The notes under the pieces: model-generated
The model's database searches: none
What the model saw: only the letters and a program-made list of their open reading frames with translations
What the model was told of the DNA's origin: nothing
Part shown: piece by piece, positions 8,546 to 17,018 of the stretch
How positions within the stretch are numbered: the stretch's first letter is position 1
How the letters are laid out: every line of letters begins with the position of its first letter
Made by a program: the position numbers and the translations under genes
Assembly: GCA_028280575.1 (NCBI GenBank)
Contig: JANQLN010000138.1
Location: 1-44,249, forward strand
DNA from: Clostridia bacterium
Lineage (GTDB): Bacteria > Bacillota > Clostridia > Acetivibrionales > STF1-152
Length of the DNA: 44,249 nucleotides
Reading direction: 5' to 3'

Positions 8546-10207
8546 TTAAATATATTTTATCCTGGATATTTTCAACACCCCGATATATTCATTGGTACTT
8601 TGTGCAAAGCTTTCAACCTTGCCGGTATCAAATATCATTTTTGAAATATCCATATAATCATCCGGATTATAATCCATCACCCTCACTATCAGCTCAACCT
8701 CTTTTTTTTCAATGCTTGAATATAATCTGTCAATAAATTCTTCCTTGTTATTTACAACCATATCATTTATTTTGTAATAATTATATTCAATGCTGTCACA
8801 CTGTGGATAGATGTCCCTATCCCAGCTGTGGTCCCTTTCCATATCAATATCCCTTAAGTTTAAGTAATCATATCGAAGGGTTTGTCTGCCGCTATGGAGC
8901 TGGGGGTCGTCAAATGTTGTATCCAGATGATAGTAATTACCTTCAATTAAAGCCAGGTTCCAGGCATGTGGAAGCCAGAATGTAAATGATTTGGCATTTC
9001 CTGTTACAACCATATTATCAACACCGGCCATATGAAGAAGCAAATGGGTGGTTTCTGCATATCCCTGACAAACAGCTTCTCCTGTAATAAGTGTACCAAA
9101 AATCGTATATGACTCCTCCGGTATTGTACCTAACTGGTAATTTTGATAATCATAAATAGTATTATTTATAACATAATCATGTACGGCAAGCACTTTTTCA
9201 TATTCACTCATGCCGTCTGATATTATTTGTGCAATAATCTCTTCTGATTTTGACCGGATCTGCAAAAGCTGGTCCTTATTGTAATAAAAATAATTTTTCA
9301 CCGACAGAACATTATTATTCCCATGATATTCCCATGATTTAACTAAATTATTTATCCCTGTATATTCTCTTACTGCAATTTCAGCTTGAGCCATAAAAAA
9401 TTCAAATCTTTCTAACAATTCCAAATCAATTAAAGAAATATCTATTTCAATTTCTTCAATAAGTCCTAGAATTGCTTTAGACAAAACTTCAACAAATTCG
9501 TTTTCATTTTTTACCGGATAAACTTTAGGTTCCTTAATGCTCAAGTCAATTGCCTTATCCTCCGGCCTGTAAAGCCCTGTCAAATATGCAATCTCTTCCG
9601 AAACTGCATTATCATGCTCTATTAGCTTCTCAATAAGGGTTATACCTGTGTCTTTAATAATAGAATAAAGACTATTATATGAAATTAACACCATTTTATC
9701 CCTGTCAAAGCTCTCAAATTCAATTGAATCATATTGGCTTTGGGTAATCAATCCTATCTCAAGGGCTTTTTCAACAGCTCCCGTATAATTAAAGTCACCT
9801 TCATTATCGTCATAGCCCAGAGCCCTTAATAAAAAAGTTACATAATGTATCGCCGGCATGGGTAAGTCCGGTGAATACAAATTATTTCCCGTTCCTTTTG
9901 TCAAACCCTTTTCATACATATATGCAATATGCGGCTTTGCCCAATGGGGAACATCCGTAAACGGGTGCGAAAAATCATTGTCAATGGCAAATTGTTCCAT
10001 GCCAAGGAGCCTTACCAGCATTACGGCTCCCTCAGCGCGCGTCGGAACCCTGTCCAGCTCAAAGCCTAAATTAGAGCCCCTAAATAAGCCCAATGCCATA
10101 AGGGTCTGAGCTTTACCGACATTCTGGTTTCCCTTTGCCAAAGCTCCAAATGCAAAAGAAAAACTTATAACTATAATTAAAATAACACTAGATAAAACTT
10201 TTTTCAT
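8546..10207 (-). CDS. Exported SLH-domain and transglutaminase-like protein
   Basis: 553 residues. A signal peptide (residues 1-24, cleaved after ALA) is followed by S-layer-homology modules at about 30-190, with VPTRAEGAVMLVRLLG and FTDVPHWAKPHIAYMYEKGLTKG as recognisable SLH segments. SLH domains anchor proteins to pyruvylated wall polymers. The C-terminal part holds a transglutaminase-like (CysHisAsp) core with C380 in GEAVCQGYAETTH, H414 in LPHAWN and D429 in YYHLDTTFDD, all three catalytic positions intact. Such proteins act as surface proteases or crosslinkers, and the substrate is unknown. The gene appears to be on its own, with about 145 nt of AT-rich DNA on the downstream side. Confidence 0.9.
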   Translation of the reverse strand: MKKVLSSVILIIVISFSFAFGALAKGNQNVGKAQTLMALGLFRGSNLGFELDRVPTRAEGAVMLVRLLGMEQFAIDNDFSHPFTDVPHWAKPHIAYMYEKGLTKGTGNNLYSPDLPMPAIHYVTFLLRALGYDDNEGDFNYTGAVEKALEIGLITQSQYDSIEFESFDRDKMVLISYNSLYSIIKDTGITLIEKLIEHDNAVSEEIAYLTGLYRPEDKAIDLSIKEPKVYPVKNENEFVEVLSKAILGLIEEIEIDISLIDLELLERFEFFMAQAEIAVREYTGINNLVKSWEYHGNNNVLSVKNYFYYNKDQLLQIRSKSEEIIAQIISDGMSEYEKVLAVHDYVINNTIYDYQNYQLGTIPEESYTIFGTLITGEAVCQGYAETTHLLLHMAGVDNMVVTGNAKSFTFWLPHAWNLALIEGNYYHLDTTFDDPQLHSGRQTLRYDYLNLRDIDMERDHSWDRDIYPQCDSIEYNYYKINDMVVNNKEEFIDRLYSSIEKKEVELIVRVMDYNPDDYMDISKMIFDTGKVESFAQSTNEYIGVLKISRIKYI

Positions 10208-10379
10208 ATGTAAACTCCATTATATATTAATAAGATAATCTCATATTAGACGTATAATAATTAAAAAAGTTTCACATAATACATTTTTTTTTCGTCACCT
10301 TATAATTATAGCTTTTTTATCCGGGACATACAATGAGTCATATTGCCTAGTCTTTATAGAAATTCATGTAAAGAATATA

Positions 10380-10949
10380 CTATCTTGATTTTTTCCATGC
10401 CCTTAAAAATATCAATGACAGGTTAACTTCCCGTATATTATAGATTTTTTCATCAATAGCTTCAATATCGTTGAAGCCGGATCTTTCCAATAGTAACATG
10501 TATTCATTTTTTGTATAAAAATATTTTTTTTCAATTAACTTGTGCCCATTTAAGACAGGTATCGCCAGTATAAACCTGCCTCCTTTTTTTAATACCCTGT
10601 AAACTTCACCAAATACCTTAATCATGTTGTTAACCCTGCATATATTCCAGTTGCCGCTTACAACATCAAAAAACTCATTCCAGAATATGAGCTTATCCTT
10701 TTCGCCATACATAAAAAGAATATTGCCAAGCTCCATATTGTTTATTTTTTTGCTTGCATCGTCAATTAATTTTTTTTTATTGTCAAATCCTACCACAAAC
10801 CCCGAAGTCCTTGCCGACACCGCTGCGTCTATGCTGCTGTCTCCCCTTCCGCAGTCGAGGTCCAGGTAGTATTCTCCCGGGCTAAAATTTACATATTTAT
10901 TTATTTGTGTATTTTTTTTCAGTTTGTCAATTTCATCAATTAAAAACAT
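10380..10949 (-). CDS. Class I SAM-dependent methyltransferase, small
   Basis: 189-residue protein with a Rossmann methyltransferase core. LDLDCGRGDSSIDAA replaces the usual LDLGCGxG motif I, FDVVSGNWNICRVNN is the motif IV region, and EVYRVLKKGGRFILAIPVL is the typical post-motif strand. It resembles methyltransferases of the Methyltransf_11/25 group, including arsenite-methyltransferase-like proteins, but lacks the cysteines needed for arsenic. The substrate is unknown. The second glycine of motif I is conserved but the first is Asp, a mild deviation. It is probably a single-gene unit. Confidence 0.8.
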   Translation of the reverse strand: MFLIDEIDKLKKNTQINKYVNFSPGEYYLDLDCGRGDSSIDAAVSARTSGFVVGFDNKKKLIDDASKKINNMELGNILFMYGEKDKLIFWNEFFDVVSGNWNICRVNNMIKVFGEVYRVLKKGGRFILAIPVLNGHKLIEKKYFYTKNEYMLLLERSGFNDIEAIDEKIYNIREVNLSLIFLRAWKKSR

Positions 10950-11120
10950 GCCAAATTATACCTTTTTATCTTCTCTATATACACATTATTCAATAGTTCA
11001 CAAAAATATGCTGTAATATATTTATTAAAATTTACTTTTAAAAAATGGGGAATGCTCAATCAAAAAAATAATTGTGTTTTTGTCAATTTTGTTATAACCT
11101 ATTTATAAATGTTAGCTTTA

Positions 11121-11150
11121 TTGTATTTTTATTTTAGTATCAGGTAAAAT
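11121..11150 (+). promoter_or_regulatory. Predicted promoter of the Bax-inhibitor-1-like gene
   Basis: TTGTAT at 11121-11126 and TAAAAT at 11145-11150 are separated by 18 nt. They sit about 20 nt ahead of the start codon, which leaves a very short leader containing GGAGG. Confidence 0.4.
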
Positions 11151-11171
11151 AATTTATGGAGGTGTATTATA

Positions 11172-11891
11172 ATGTACAACAACAATAATAATTATAACGA
11201 CAATTATACTCAATCATCGGTTTTTGGACAGACCGAGCTAAGTGTTTATTTTGCAAAGGTTTTTGGCTGGATGTTTTTAGGACTTTTTGCAACTGCGGCT
11301 GCAGCATATTTCACAGCCAACAGCGATTTTCTGATGGGTATCGTTTATTCAAATATATTTGTTTTTTTCGGAATAATGATTGCGGAAATTGCCCTGGTTG
11401 TTTATCTGTCCGCCAGAATAACCAAGATCCAGTACAGTACGGCCGTATTTGTATTCCTGCTTTATGCAGTATTAAATGGAATAACCTTTTCTGTGATACT
11501 TTTAATATATACGCAAACATCCATTGCTTCTACTTTTATGATAACAGCATTGACCTTCGGTGCTATGAGCCTATACGGATATGTTACCAAAACTGATCTC
11601 AGCAGGTTTAGAAACATACTCTTTATGGGACTTATCGGTCTTATTATTTTATCCCTTGTGAACATATTTTTGCGCAGCGATACTGCTTCATGGATAATAT
11701 CCATACTGGGACTTTTCGTATTTTTAGGTCTGACAGCCTATGATACCCAAAAAATCAAGCAGCTTTATTACGCAACCCAGAATAACCTGGAGCTGCAGAG
11801 AAAAGTTGCCATAAGAGGTGCTTTGAGCCTATATCTTGACTTTATTAACCTTTTCCTTATATTGTTAAGGCTTTTTGGAAGACGCAGATAA
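11172..11891 (+). CDS. Bax inhibitor-1/YccA family membrane protein
   Basis: 239 residues with seven hydrophobic helices, the BI-1/YccA/YbhL architecture. A short Asn/Tyr-rich cytoplasmic N terminus precedes the first helix. The conserved GLTAYDTQKIKQLY motif, which contains the pH-sensing Asp of the family, and a C-terminal LSLYLDFINLFLILLRLFGRRR tail are present. Family members act as proton-sensitive calcium leak channels or interact with membrane proteases; the role here is not known. TGGAGGTG precedes the ATG. Its stop is 13 nt from the stop of the convergent hisA-like gene and no terminator is visible between them. Confidence 0.93.
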   Translation: MYNNNNNYNDNYTQSSVFGQTELSVYFAKVFGWMFLGLFATAAAAYFTANSDFLMGIVYSNIFVFFGIMIAEIALVVYLSARITKIQYSTAVFVFLLYAVLNGITFSVILLIYTQTSIASTFMITALTFGAMSLYGYVTKTDLSRFRNILFMGLIGLIILSLVNIFLRSDTASWIISILGLFVFLGLTAYDTQKIKQLYYATQNNLELQRKVAIRGALSLYLDFINLFLILLRLFGRRR

Positions 11892-11904
11892 AATTGAGAT
11901 TATT

Positions 11905-12666
11905 TTACTCCAGCTCCCTGAACCATTTTACAACTTCATTGTAGCTTAAACTGCCGCCGAAAATATCAAGGGCACTGCCTATTGTTAAGTTCATAACTCC
12001 TTTTCCCAAATTGTATACAAGCTCTATATCTTCAAGGCTGCGGGCACCTCCTGCATAAGTAACGGGTATACTGGAATAATTGCTGAGCAAATCAATAATC
12101 TCGGTATTAACACCCATGCACTTACCCTCCACGTCCACTGCATGTACAAGAATCTCACTGCAGTATCCGGACAGCAGGTTCATGTTTTCTTTATTAATTG
12201 AAAAATCGGTAAATTTGCTCCATCTGTCCGTTACAACATAATATTCATCATTTTTTTTCCTGCAGCTTATATCGACCACCAGTCTGTCTTTTCCCGTTTC
12301 CCCTTTTATTTTTCCAAGATTTAATATATTTATATCTCCATTTTTAAAAACATATGATGTCACTATCACATGACTTGCACCTTTTTCAAGATAATAGGCC
12401 GCATTTTCGGGATTTATCCCGCCGCCAACCTGCAGTCCTCCCGGATATGCCTTAAGGGCTTTCAGTGCCTGGACTTCATTGCCTGCCCCAAGCATTATTA
12501 CATGCCCGTAGGCCAATCCGTCCCTTTTGAACATGCTCGCATAATAATCGGCATCTTTATCAGCTACAAAATTTTCTACAACCGGGCTGTCAGTACCTGT
12601 CAACGTACCGCCAATTATCTGCTTCACCTTACCGTTGTGCAAATCAATACACGGCCTGAAATTCAT
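11905..12666 (-). CDS. Phosphoribosylformimino-AICAR-ribotide isomerase, eukaryotic (HIS6) type
   Basis: 253-residue TIM-barrel enzyme of histidine biosynthesis that isomerises ProFAR to PRFAR. The sequence follows the fungal/plant HIS6 pattern rather than usual bacterial HisA. It has CIDLHNGKVKQIIGGTL at the start, QVGGGIN near residue 80, VVDISCRKK near 145, LVHAVDVEG near 190, TYAGGARSLEDIELV near 215 and LTIGSALDIFGG near the end. The catalytic aspartates are in place (D8 in the first strand, the second in HAVDVEG). No other his gene is in the window. The start ATG is preceded by AAGGAGTTGG. The gene is divergent from the acyl-CoA synthetase gene. Confidence 0.9.
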   Translation of the reverse strand: MNFRPCIDLHNGKVKQIIGGTLTGTDSPVVENFVADKDADYYASMFKRDGLAYGHVIMLGAGNEVQALKALKAYPGGLQVGGGINPENAAYYLEKGASHVIVTSYVFKNGDINILNLGKIKGETGKDRLVVDISCRKKNDEYYVVTDRWSKFTDFSINKENMNLLSGYCSEILVHAVDVEGKCMGVNTEIIDLLSNYSSIPVTYAGGARSLEDIELVYNLGKGVMNLTIGSALDIFGGSLSYNEVVKWFRELE

Positions 12667-12814
12667 AAATCCAACTCCTTAATAATACTATATTGTATAG
12701 GATTATTGCATTGCATATAAAAGCATGTGACTGTTTTTAGGCTAAGCTTTATACGGCTCTTTTCCTTTACTTTATTACATTTTATACTTATTGATTTTTT
12801 TTTACAATACATAG

Positions 12815-12843
12815 TTGGAAATAAAGCTTTAAAATGCTATAAT
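12815..12843 (+). promoter_or_regulatory. Predicted sigma-A promoter of the ADP-forming acyl-CoA synthetase gene
   Basis: TTGGAA at 12815-12820 and a perfect TATAAT at 12838-12843 are spaced by 17 nt and end about 31 nt ahead of the ATG at 12875. On the opposite strand TTGTAA/TAAAAT near 12780-12807 could serve hisA. Confidence 0.7.
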
Positions 12844-12874
12844 ATGCTGGTAAAACTATATGGAGGTAGCAGTC

Positions 12875-15121
12875 ATGAAAATTCCCGGTAATTCTACAAG
12901 TACAATAAATGATGTATTGGACAATGCTTATTATGAAAACAGGAGTGTTTTATTTGAACATGAAGTATATAAAATCCTTTCCAGCATAGGGCTTTCGGTT
13001 CCAAAGCATCTGTTTGTCAATAAGGCTTCAAAGCTGTCGGCAAATCATCTTACACAATTTGGCAATAAGATAGTAGTAAAGGTAGTTTCATCTGATATAG
13101 CCCATAAGCAGAAATTAGGCGGAGTTAAGGTCATAAACAATTATGACATATTGTTTGTACAGTATGTGCTGGAAAAAATGCAAGAGGAGGTTTTATCCCA
13201 TTTTGATAATGAAAACAAACCCGGGATTTCAGGCTTTTTAATCGTTGAGTTTATTGAATTTACCCAGAGTCTGGGAAATGAGCTGCTCATTGGAATAAAA
13301 TCGGACTACGCATTCGGACCTGTACTAACACTGAGCAAAGGTGGGGATGACGCTGAGTTTTTTGCTAAATACTATGATCCTGCCAATCTTTTTCTGCCGC
13401 ATTTTACATACGAACAGGCAACCCGGCTTGTAAACAGCCTGAGCATAAAGCATAAATTTGAAAGCATTGGTCATCCCGAATACCTGGAATATATCGCAAA
13501 AGCAGCTTCCCTTATAAGTTCACTTGCTTACAGTTATTCACCTGTTAATGAAGATGCAAACAGCTTTTATATAGACGAGCTTGATATAAATCCTTTTGTA
13601 ATAACCAAAGATAACAGGTTTGTCGCAGTCGACGGGTATGCTGCTTTTAGAAAAATAAATGAGTCAAGCCTTAAGAAAAAACCTGTTGTAAATGAAAACA
13701 ACATAGCCGCATTTTTCAAACCGAACGGCATTGCGGTAGTAGGCGTTTCAACAAATGCTTTAAAATACAGCATGGGCAGGGAGATTGCACGTTTATTGCA
13801 TGATATGGGAAGGGAAGATTTGTATTGTATTAACATAAAAGGCGGTACGACCGTTATTGGCAGCAAGCAATATGTCCTGTACAAGTCAATTGACGACTTG
13901 CCGTCCGGCGTGGATCTAGTTGTGTATACAGCACCTGCAAGGTTTATACCTGATTTTTTTAAAAGCTTGACTGCACATAAACCAAGAGCTGTTATCCTTA
14001 TTCCCGGCATACCTTCAAATGTAGATTATGGGGATTTTGTTGAAGAATTAAGCCGTATTGTTCCTTACGGAACAAGGGTGGTAGGACCAAACTGCATGGG
14101 AGTATACTACGGTACGGATAGCACTAATAAAGGCTTGAACACCCTATTTATAGGAGATGAACGTCTTCATATCAAATCTTCGCCAAAATGCAATACACTT
14201 TTGCTTACCCAAAGTGGAGGTATAGGAATAACCATGCTTGATAAAATGGGTGAATCACCCGTTATAAAGTCTATAGTCAGTTTTGGGAATAAGTTTGATG
14301 TAAAAATAGTTGATTTGATATCGTATTTTGCAGGGGAAGATACAATTGAGGTTATTGCATTATATGTTGAGGGCTTTAATTATTTTGAAGGAAGGCTCTT
14401 TTATGATTTATCGTCAAATATTAAAAAACCGCTGATTGTATACAAGGGCGGCAAAACAAAAGCAGGTGCGAAGGCCGCTGCTTCCCATACTGCTTCCATG
14501 ACAGGAGACTATGAAGTATTTAAAGCTGTTTGCAATCAATCCAATGTTATTCTCATAGATGACCTTCAATTATATTATGAATGTGTAAAAGCTTTTTCTC
14601 TTCTTTCACAAAAGAATGTAGCAGGATATAATACTTCTGCAGTATTTAATGCAGGATTTGAAGCAACAATCGCATCTGATGAGCTTGGAAATCTGAATCC
14701 TGCGGTGCTGGAAAACGAAACAATCAGGAGGCTTGAAAAAATAAATACCCACGGATTTGCAGACATATCTACTTCAATCCTCGACGTTACACCCATGACC
14801 GACGATACGATGTACGGCAATTTCATAGAATCCCTGCTGGAGGACGGCAACGTACACAGCCTGATAGTTGGAATAGTGCCCCATGTAGATAATCTCAAAG
14901 CTACACCAGATACCTGCCGTCATGAGGACTCACTGGCGAATATCCTGGTAAGGCTTTTCAAAAAATATGATAAGCCCATAGTGGTGTCCGTAAATGCAGG
15001 TGAATATTACAAGGATTTCGTATCAATAATGCAAAAATCGGGAATACCTGTTTTTAGTGATATCCGCTCCGCAGTCAAAGCCTTGGATTTGTATGTAACC
15101 TATCATACAGCCCGGCAATAA
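12875..15121 (+). CDS. ADP-forming acyl-/acetyl-CoA synthetase (beta-alpha fusion)
   Basis: About 748 residues. The N-terminal ATP-grasp (beta) domain covers residues about 15-270 and carries H77 in SDIAHKQKLGG, which matches the swinging-loop histidine of ADP-forming acetyl-CoA synthetases. The CoA-binding domain (about 275-410) starts with FFKPNGIAVVGVS and contains VVGPNCMGVY. The ligase domain follows, with phospho-histidine H538 in AAASHTASMTGD. These enzymes make acid plus ATP from acyl-CoA, ADP and phosphate. The order beta then alpha is the reverse of the more common alpha-beta fusion. Frame is open from 12860, but GGAGGT lies seven nt before the ATG at 12875. Substrate range is unknown. 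It stands alone, divergent from hisA. Confidence 0.9.
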   Translation: MKIPGNSTSTINDVLDNAYYENRSVLFEHEVYKILSSIGLSVPKHLFVNKASKLSANHLTQFGNKIVVKVVSSDIAHKQKLGGVKVINNYDILFVQYVLEKMQEEVLSHFDNENKPGISGFLIVEFIEFTQSLGNELLIGIKSDYAFGPVLTLSKGGDDAEFFAKYYDPANLFLPHFTYEQATRLVNSLSIKHKFESIGHPEYLEYIAKAASLISSLAYSYSPVNEDANSFYIDELDINPFVITKDNRFVAVDGYAAFRKINESSLKKKPVVNENNIAAFFKPNGIAVVGVSTNALKYSMGREIARLLHDMGREDLYCINIKGGTTVIGSKQYVLYKSIDDLPSGVDLVVYTAPARFIPDFFKSLTAHKPRAVILIPGIPSNVDYGDFVEELSRIVPYGTRVVGPNCMGVYYGTDSTNKGLNTLFIGDERLHIKSSPKCNTLLLTQSGGIGITMLDKMGESPVIKSIVSFGNKFDVKIVDLISYFAGEDTIEVIALYVEGFNYFEGRLFYDLSSNIKKPLIVYKGGKTKAGAKAAASHTASMTGDYEVFKAVCNQSNVILIDDLQLYYECVKAFSLLSQKNVAGYNTSAVFNAGFEATIASDELGNLNPAVLENETIRRLEKINTHGFADISTSILDVTPMTDDTMYGNFIESLLEDGNVHSLIVGIVPHVDNLKATPDTCRHEDSLANILVRLFKKYDKPIVVSVNAGEYYKDFVSIMQKSGIPVFSDIRSAVKALDLYVTYHTARQ

Positions 15122-15246
15122 ACACGCAGGTCCTCTTATGGTTAAGGCGCAAATTGTTTAATTGAGAGAGTTTACCCATTTTTTAAAATAGGTATAAATT
15201 TATGCGTACAATGAACCATTTATCAGTCCAATCATTAAGAAAATGT

Positions 15247-15303
15247 AAGTGTTTCATTATACATATAAATCTTTTCAATGTTAAAAATGGGAAAACTCAA
15301 AAT
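15247..15303 (+). repeat. Dispersed repeat R2, copy 2
   Basis: Matches 63-120 in the same orientation at about 89% over 56 nt. It lies between the acyl-CoA synthetase stop and the aspA promoter. A shorter echo (AAAAATGG-AAAACTCAAA) occurs at 31295-31312 just beyond the histidine kinase stop. Confidence 0.6.
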
Positions 15304-15333
15304 TTGCAGTACTATTTACTTTGTAAAAAAAGT

Positions 15334-15362
15334 TTGTTAAAATAAAAACAGTGGTATATAAA
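15334..15362 (+). promoter_or_regulatory. Predicted sigma-A promoter of the aspA-hydFGE operon
   Basis: TTGTTA at 15334-15339 and TATAAA at 15357-15362 are spaced by exactly 17 nt. Transcription would start near 15369, which leaves a leader of about 220 nt before the aspA start. Confidence 0.7.
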
Positions 15363-15368
15363 TAAATA

Positions 15369-15590
15369 AGTGCATTCTTACGTAGATACAGGGTGCACTA
15401 AGTACTGTTATCCAACCTCAAGGGGGTATCCTGAGAGAGAGGAGAAGGGTTTACAAATAATGGGTTTTGAATAAACAGCGCTTTTTGATTTACTGTTTAT
15501 TACGGATATATGCCTGTTTCTCTTTTTGCATATAAACCTCTTTCCTTCTTCTTTCGGGAAAGAGGTTTTATTGTAAAGGAGCGGTTTTGT
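15369..15590 (+). promoter_or_regulatory. Structured leader with terminator: candidate riboswitch/attenuator
   Basis: The non-coding stretch between the promoter and aspA can fold extensively. AGTGCA (15369-15374) pairs with TGCACT (15394-15399). GATACAG in that loop (15384-15390) can pair with CTGTTATC (15406-15413), giving a possible pseudoknot. AATAAACAG (15470-15478) pairs perfectly with CTGTTTATT (15493-15501), and TATATGC (15507) with GCATATA (15528). A terminator follows at 15534-15568. The purine-rich segment 15435-15452 can pair with 15534-15551, the 5' half of the terminator, in 16 of 18 positions (four of them G-U), so two exclusive folds are possible. No T-box, TPP, SAM, FMN, lysine, glycine or cobalamin consensus is recognised. 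Confidence 0.6.
15534..15575 (+). terminator. Intrinsic terminator inside the aspA leader
   Basis: AAACCTCTTTCC (15534-15545) and GGAAAGAGGTTT (15557-15568) form a perfect 12-bp stem with an 11-nt loop, followed by TTTTATT. It lies upstream of the aspA ribosome site (AAAGGAG at 15575), so it would stop transcription before the operon rather than hide the ribosome site. Confidence 0.85.
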
Positions 15591-16994
15591 ATGTGTAGCG
15601 GATACAGAATAGAAAGTGACCTTATAGGGGAAGTAAAAATACTAAACAGCGCATACTATGGCATCCATACCTTAAGAAGCCTGGAAAATTTCCCGGTAAG
15701 CGGCCGAAAAGTAAATGCTAATCTTATAAATGCTTTTCTATTGGTCAAAAAAGCAGCCGCGATGGCACATGCCAGGCTTGGAATGATTGAGCCCGATATT
15801 GCAAATGCTATTATAGGTGCTTGTGACGACATCCTGACAAATGACTATACAGGTCAGTTCCCGGTTGATGCCCTCCAGGGCGGTGCAGGTACTTCCACCA
15901 ATATGAATGTCAACGAAGTGGTGGCAAACCGTGCAATAGAAATACTTGGGGGACCCAAAGGAAGCTATGGCCTGGTCCATCCCCTGCACCACGTTAACAA
16001 ATCACAATCTACAAATGATATATATCCCACTTCACTGCGCATTGCCTCCATTAATCTTTTACGCATATTAAGTGAAAGCTTCGCTTCCCTGCAGGAAGAA
16101 CTCCAGAAAAAGGAAAATGAGTTTGCCGACATCCTTAAGCTTGGCAGAACACAGCTTATGGATGCACTTCCCATGATGGCAGGCCAGGGCTTTGGCTCAT
16201 ATGCAAGAGCAGTTTCCAGGGACAGGTGGAGACTATACAAGGTTGAGGAAAGGCTCCGCCAGATAAACATAGGTGGTACTGCCATAGGCACGGGCATGAA
16301 CGCACCTTTGAAATATACATTCCTTGTCACCGATATTCTCCAGGATATTTCGGGACTTGGACTTGCCAGAAGTGAATTTCCAATGGACACTACTCAAAAC
16401 ATGGATGTATTTGCCGAGGTATCCGGACTATTAAAAGCTTCATCCGTAAACCTTTCTAAAATAGCCGGAGATTTAAGGCTGCTCTCTTCCGGCCCTTTCG
16501 GCGGTATAGGAGAATATAAGCTCCCTCCGGTTCAAGCAGGCTCATCAATTATGCCGGGAAAAGTTAATCCTGTTATACCGGAAATGGTAATCCAGGTGGC
16601 AATGAAGGTTTCTTCAAACGACCTATGCATAACATCGGCAGCAATGAACGGACAGCTTGAGCTTAACCAGTTTATGCCCCTTATAGCCGAGAGCCTCCTT
16701 GAGTCTATGGAGCTTATCAATAATGCGGTTTTGATATTTAAAGACAAATGCATTAAGGGGCTTGCCGTAAACAAGGACATATGTAAAAAACATGTATTGA
16801 AATCCCGGTGCCTTGCTACCGCACTTGTTCATCATATCGGCTATGACAGAGCCTCAAGTATTGTAAAGAAATCTTTGGAGCAGCAAAAAACCATTAAGCA
16901 GGTAGTTATTGAGGAAAAAATATTGAGCAAAAAACAAATAGATAAAATACTTGATCCGTACCAGGTAACAAAGCCTGGAATACCAGGAATATAG
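15591..16994 (+). CDS. Aspartate ammonia-lyase (aspartase)
   Basis: 467-residue member of the fumarase/aspartase superfamily, converting aspartate to fumarate plus ammonia. The three family regions are visible: GGAGTSTNMNVNEV, the KSQSTNDIYPTSLRI segment, and the signature GSSIMPGKVNPVIPEM that holds the catalytic serine. The C-terminal GQLELNQFMPLIAESLLES region is nearer to aspartases than to FumC. The frame is open from 15510, but the N-terminal 27 codons would be translated through the leader terminator, and AAAGGAG lies just before the ATG at 15591. It is the first gene of an operon with hydF, hydG and hydE. The same neighbourhood is known from other anaerobes, and a role in supplying ammonia for the dithiomethylamine ligand is an inference. 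Confidence 0.9.
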   Translation: MCSGYRIESDLIGEVKILNSAYYGIHTLRSLENFPVSGRKVNANLINAFLLVKKAAAMAHARLGMIEPDIANAIIGACDDILTNDYTGQFPVDALQGGAGTSTNMNVNEVVANRAIEILGGPKGSYGLVHPLHHVNKSQSTNDIYPTSLRIASINLLRILSESFASLQEELQKKENEFADILKLGRTQLMDALPMMAGQGFGSYARAVSRDRWRLYKVEERLRQINIGGTAIGTGMNAPLKYTFLVTDILQDISGLGLARSEFPMDTTQNMDVFAEVSGLLKASSVNLSKIAGDLRLLSSGPFGGIGEYKLPPVQAGSSIMPGKVNPVIPEMVIQVAMKVSSNDLCITSAAMNGQLELNQFMPLIAESLLESMELINNAVLIFKDKCIKGLAVNKDICKKHVLKSRCLATALVHHIGYDRASSIVKKSLEQQKTIKQVVIEEKILSKKQIDKILDPYQVTKPGIPGI

Positions 16995-17018
16995 GAATTA
17001 TATAAAGGATGGTGCATA

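Noticed and set aside
10330..10365. Fifth copy of the R1 hairpin element
   Set aside because: GAGTCATATTGCCTAG resembles the 3' end of copy 1, but the conserved 5' arm and a matching stem are missing.
15400..15460. TPP or SAM riboswitch in the aspA leader
   Set aside because: CTGAGAGAGAGG resembles pieces of both aptamers, but the rest of either consensus (for TPP the ACCTGATCTGGATAAT part, for SAM the GGCAACC part) is absent. No T-box AGGGTGG motif either.
15510..15590. 27 extra N-terminal codons for aspA
   Set aside because: They would be translated across the terminator hairpin, have no ribosome site, and are foreign to the aspartase family.
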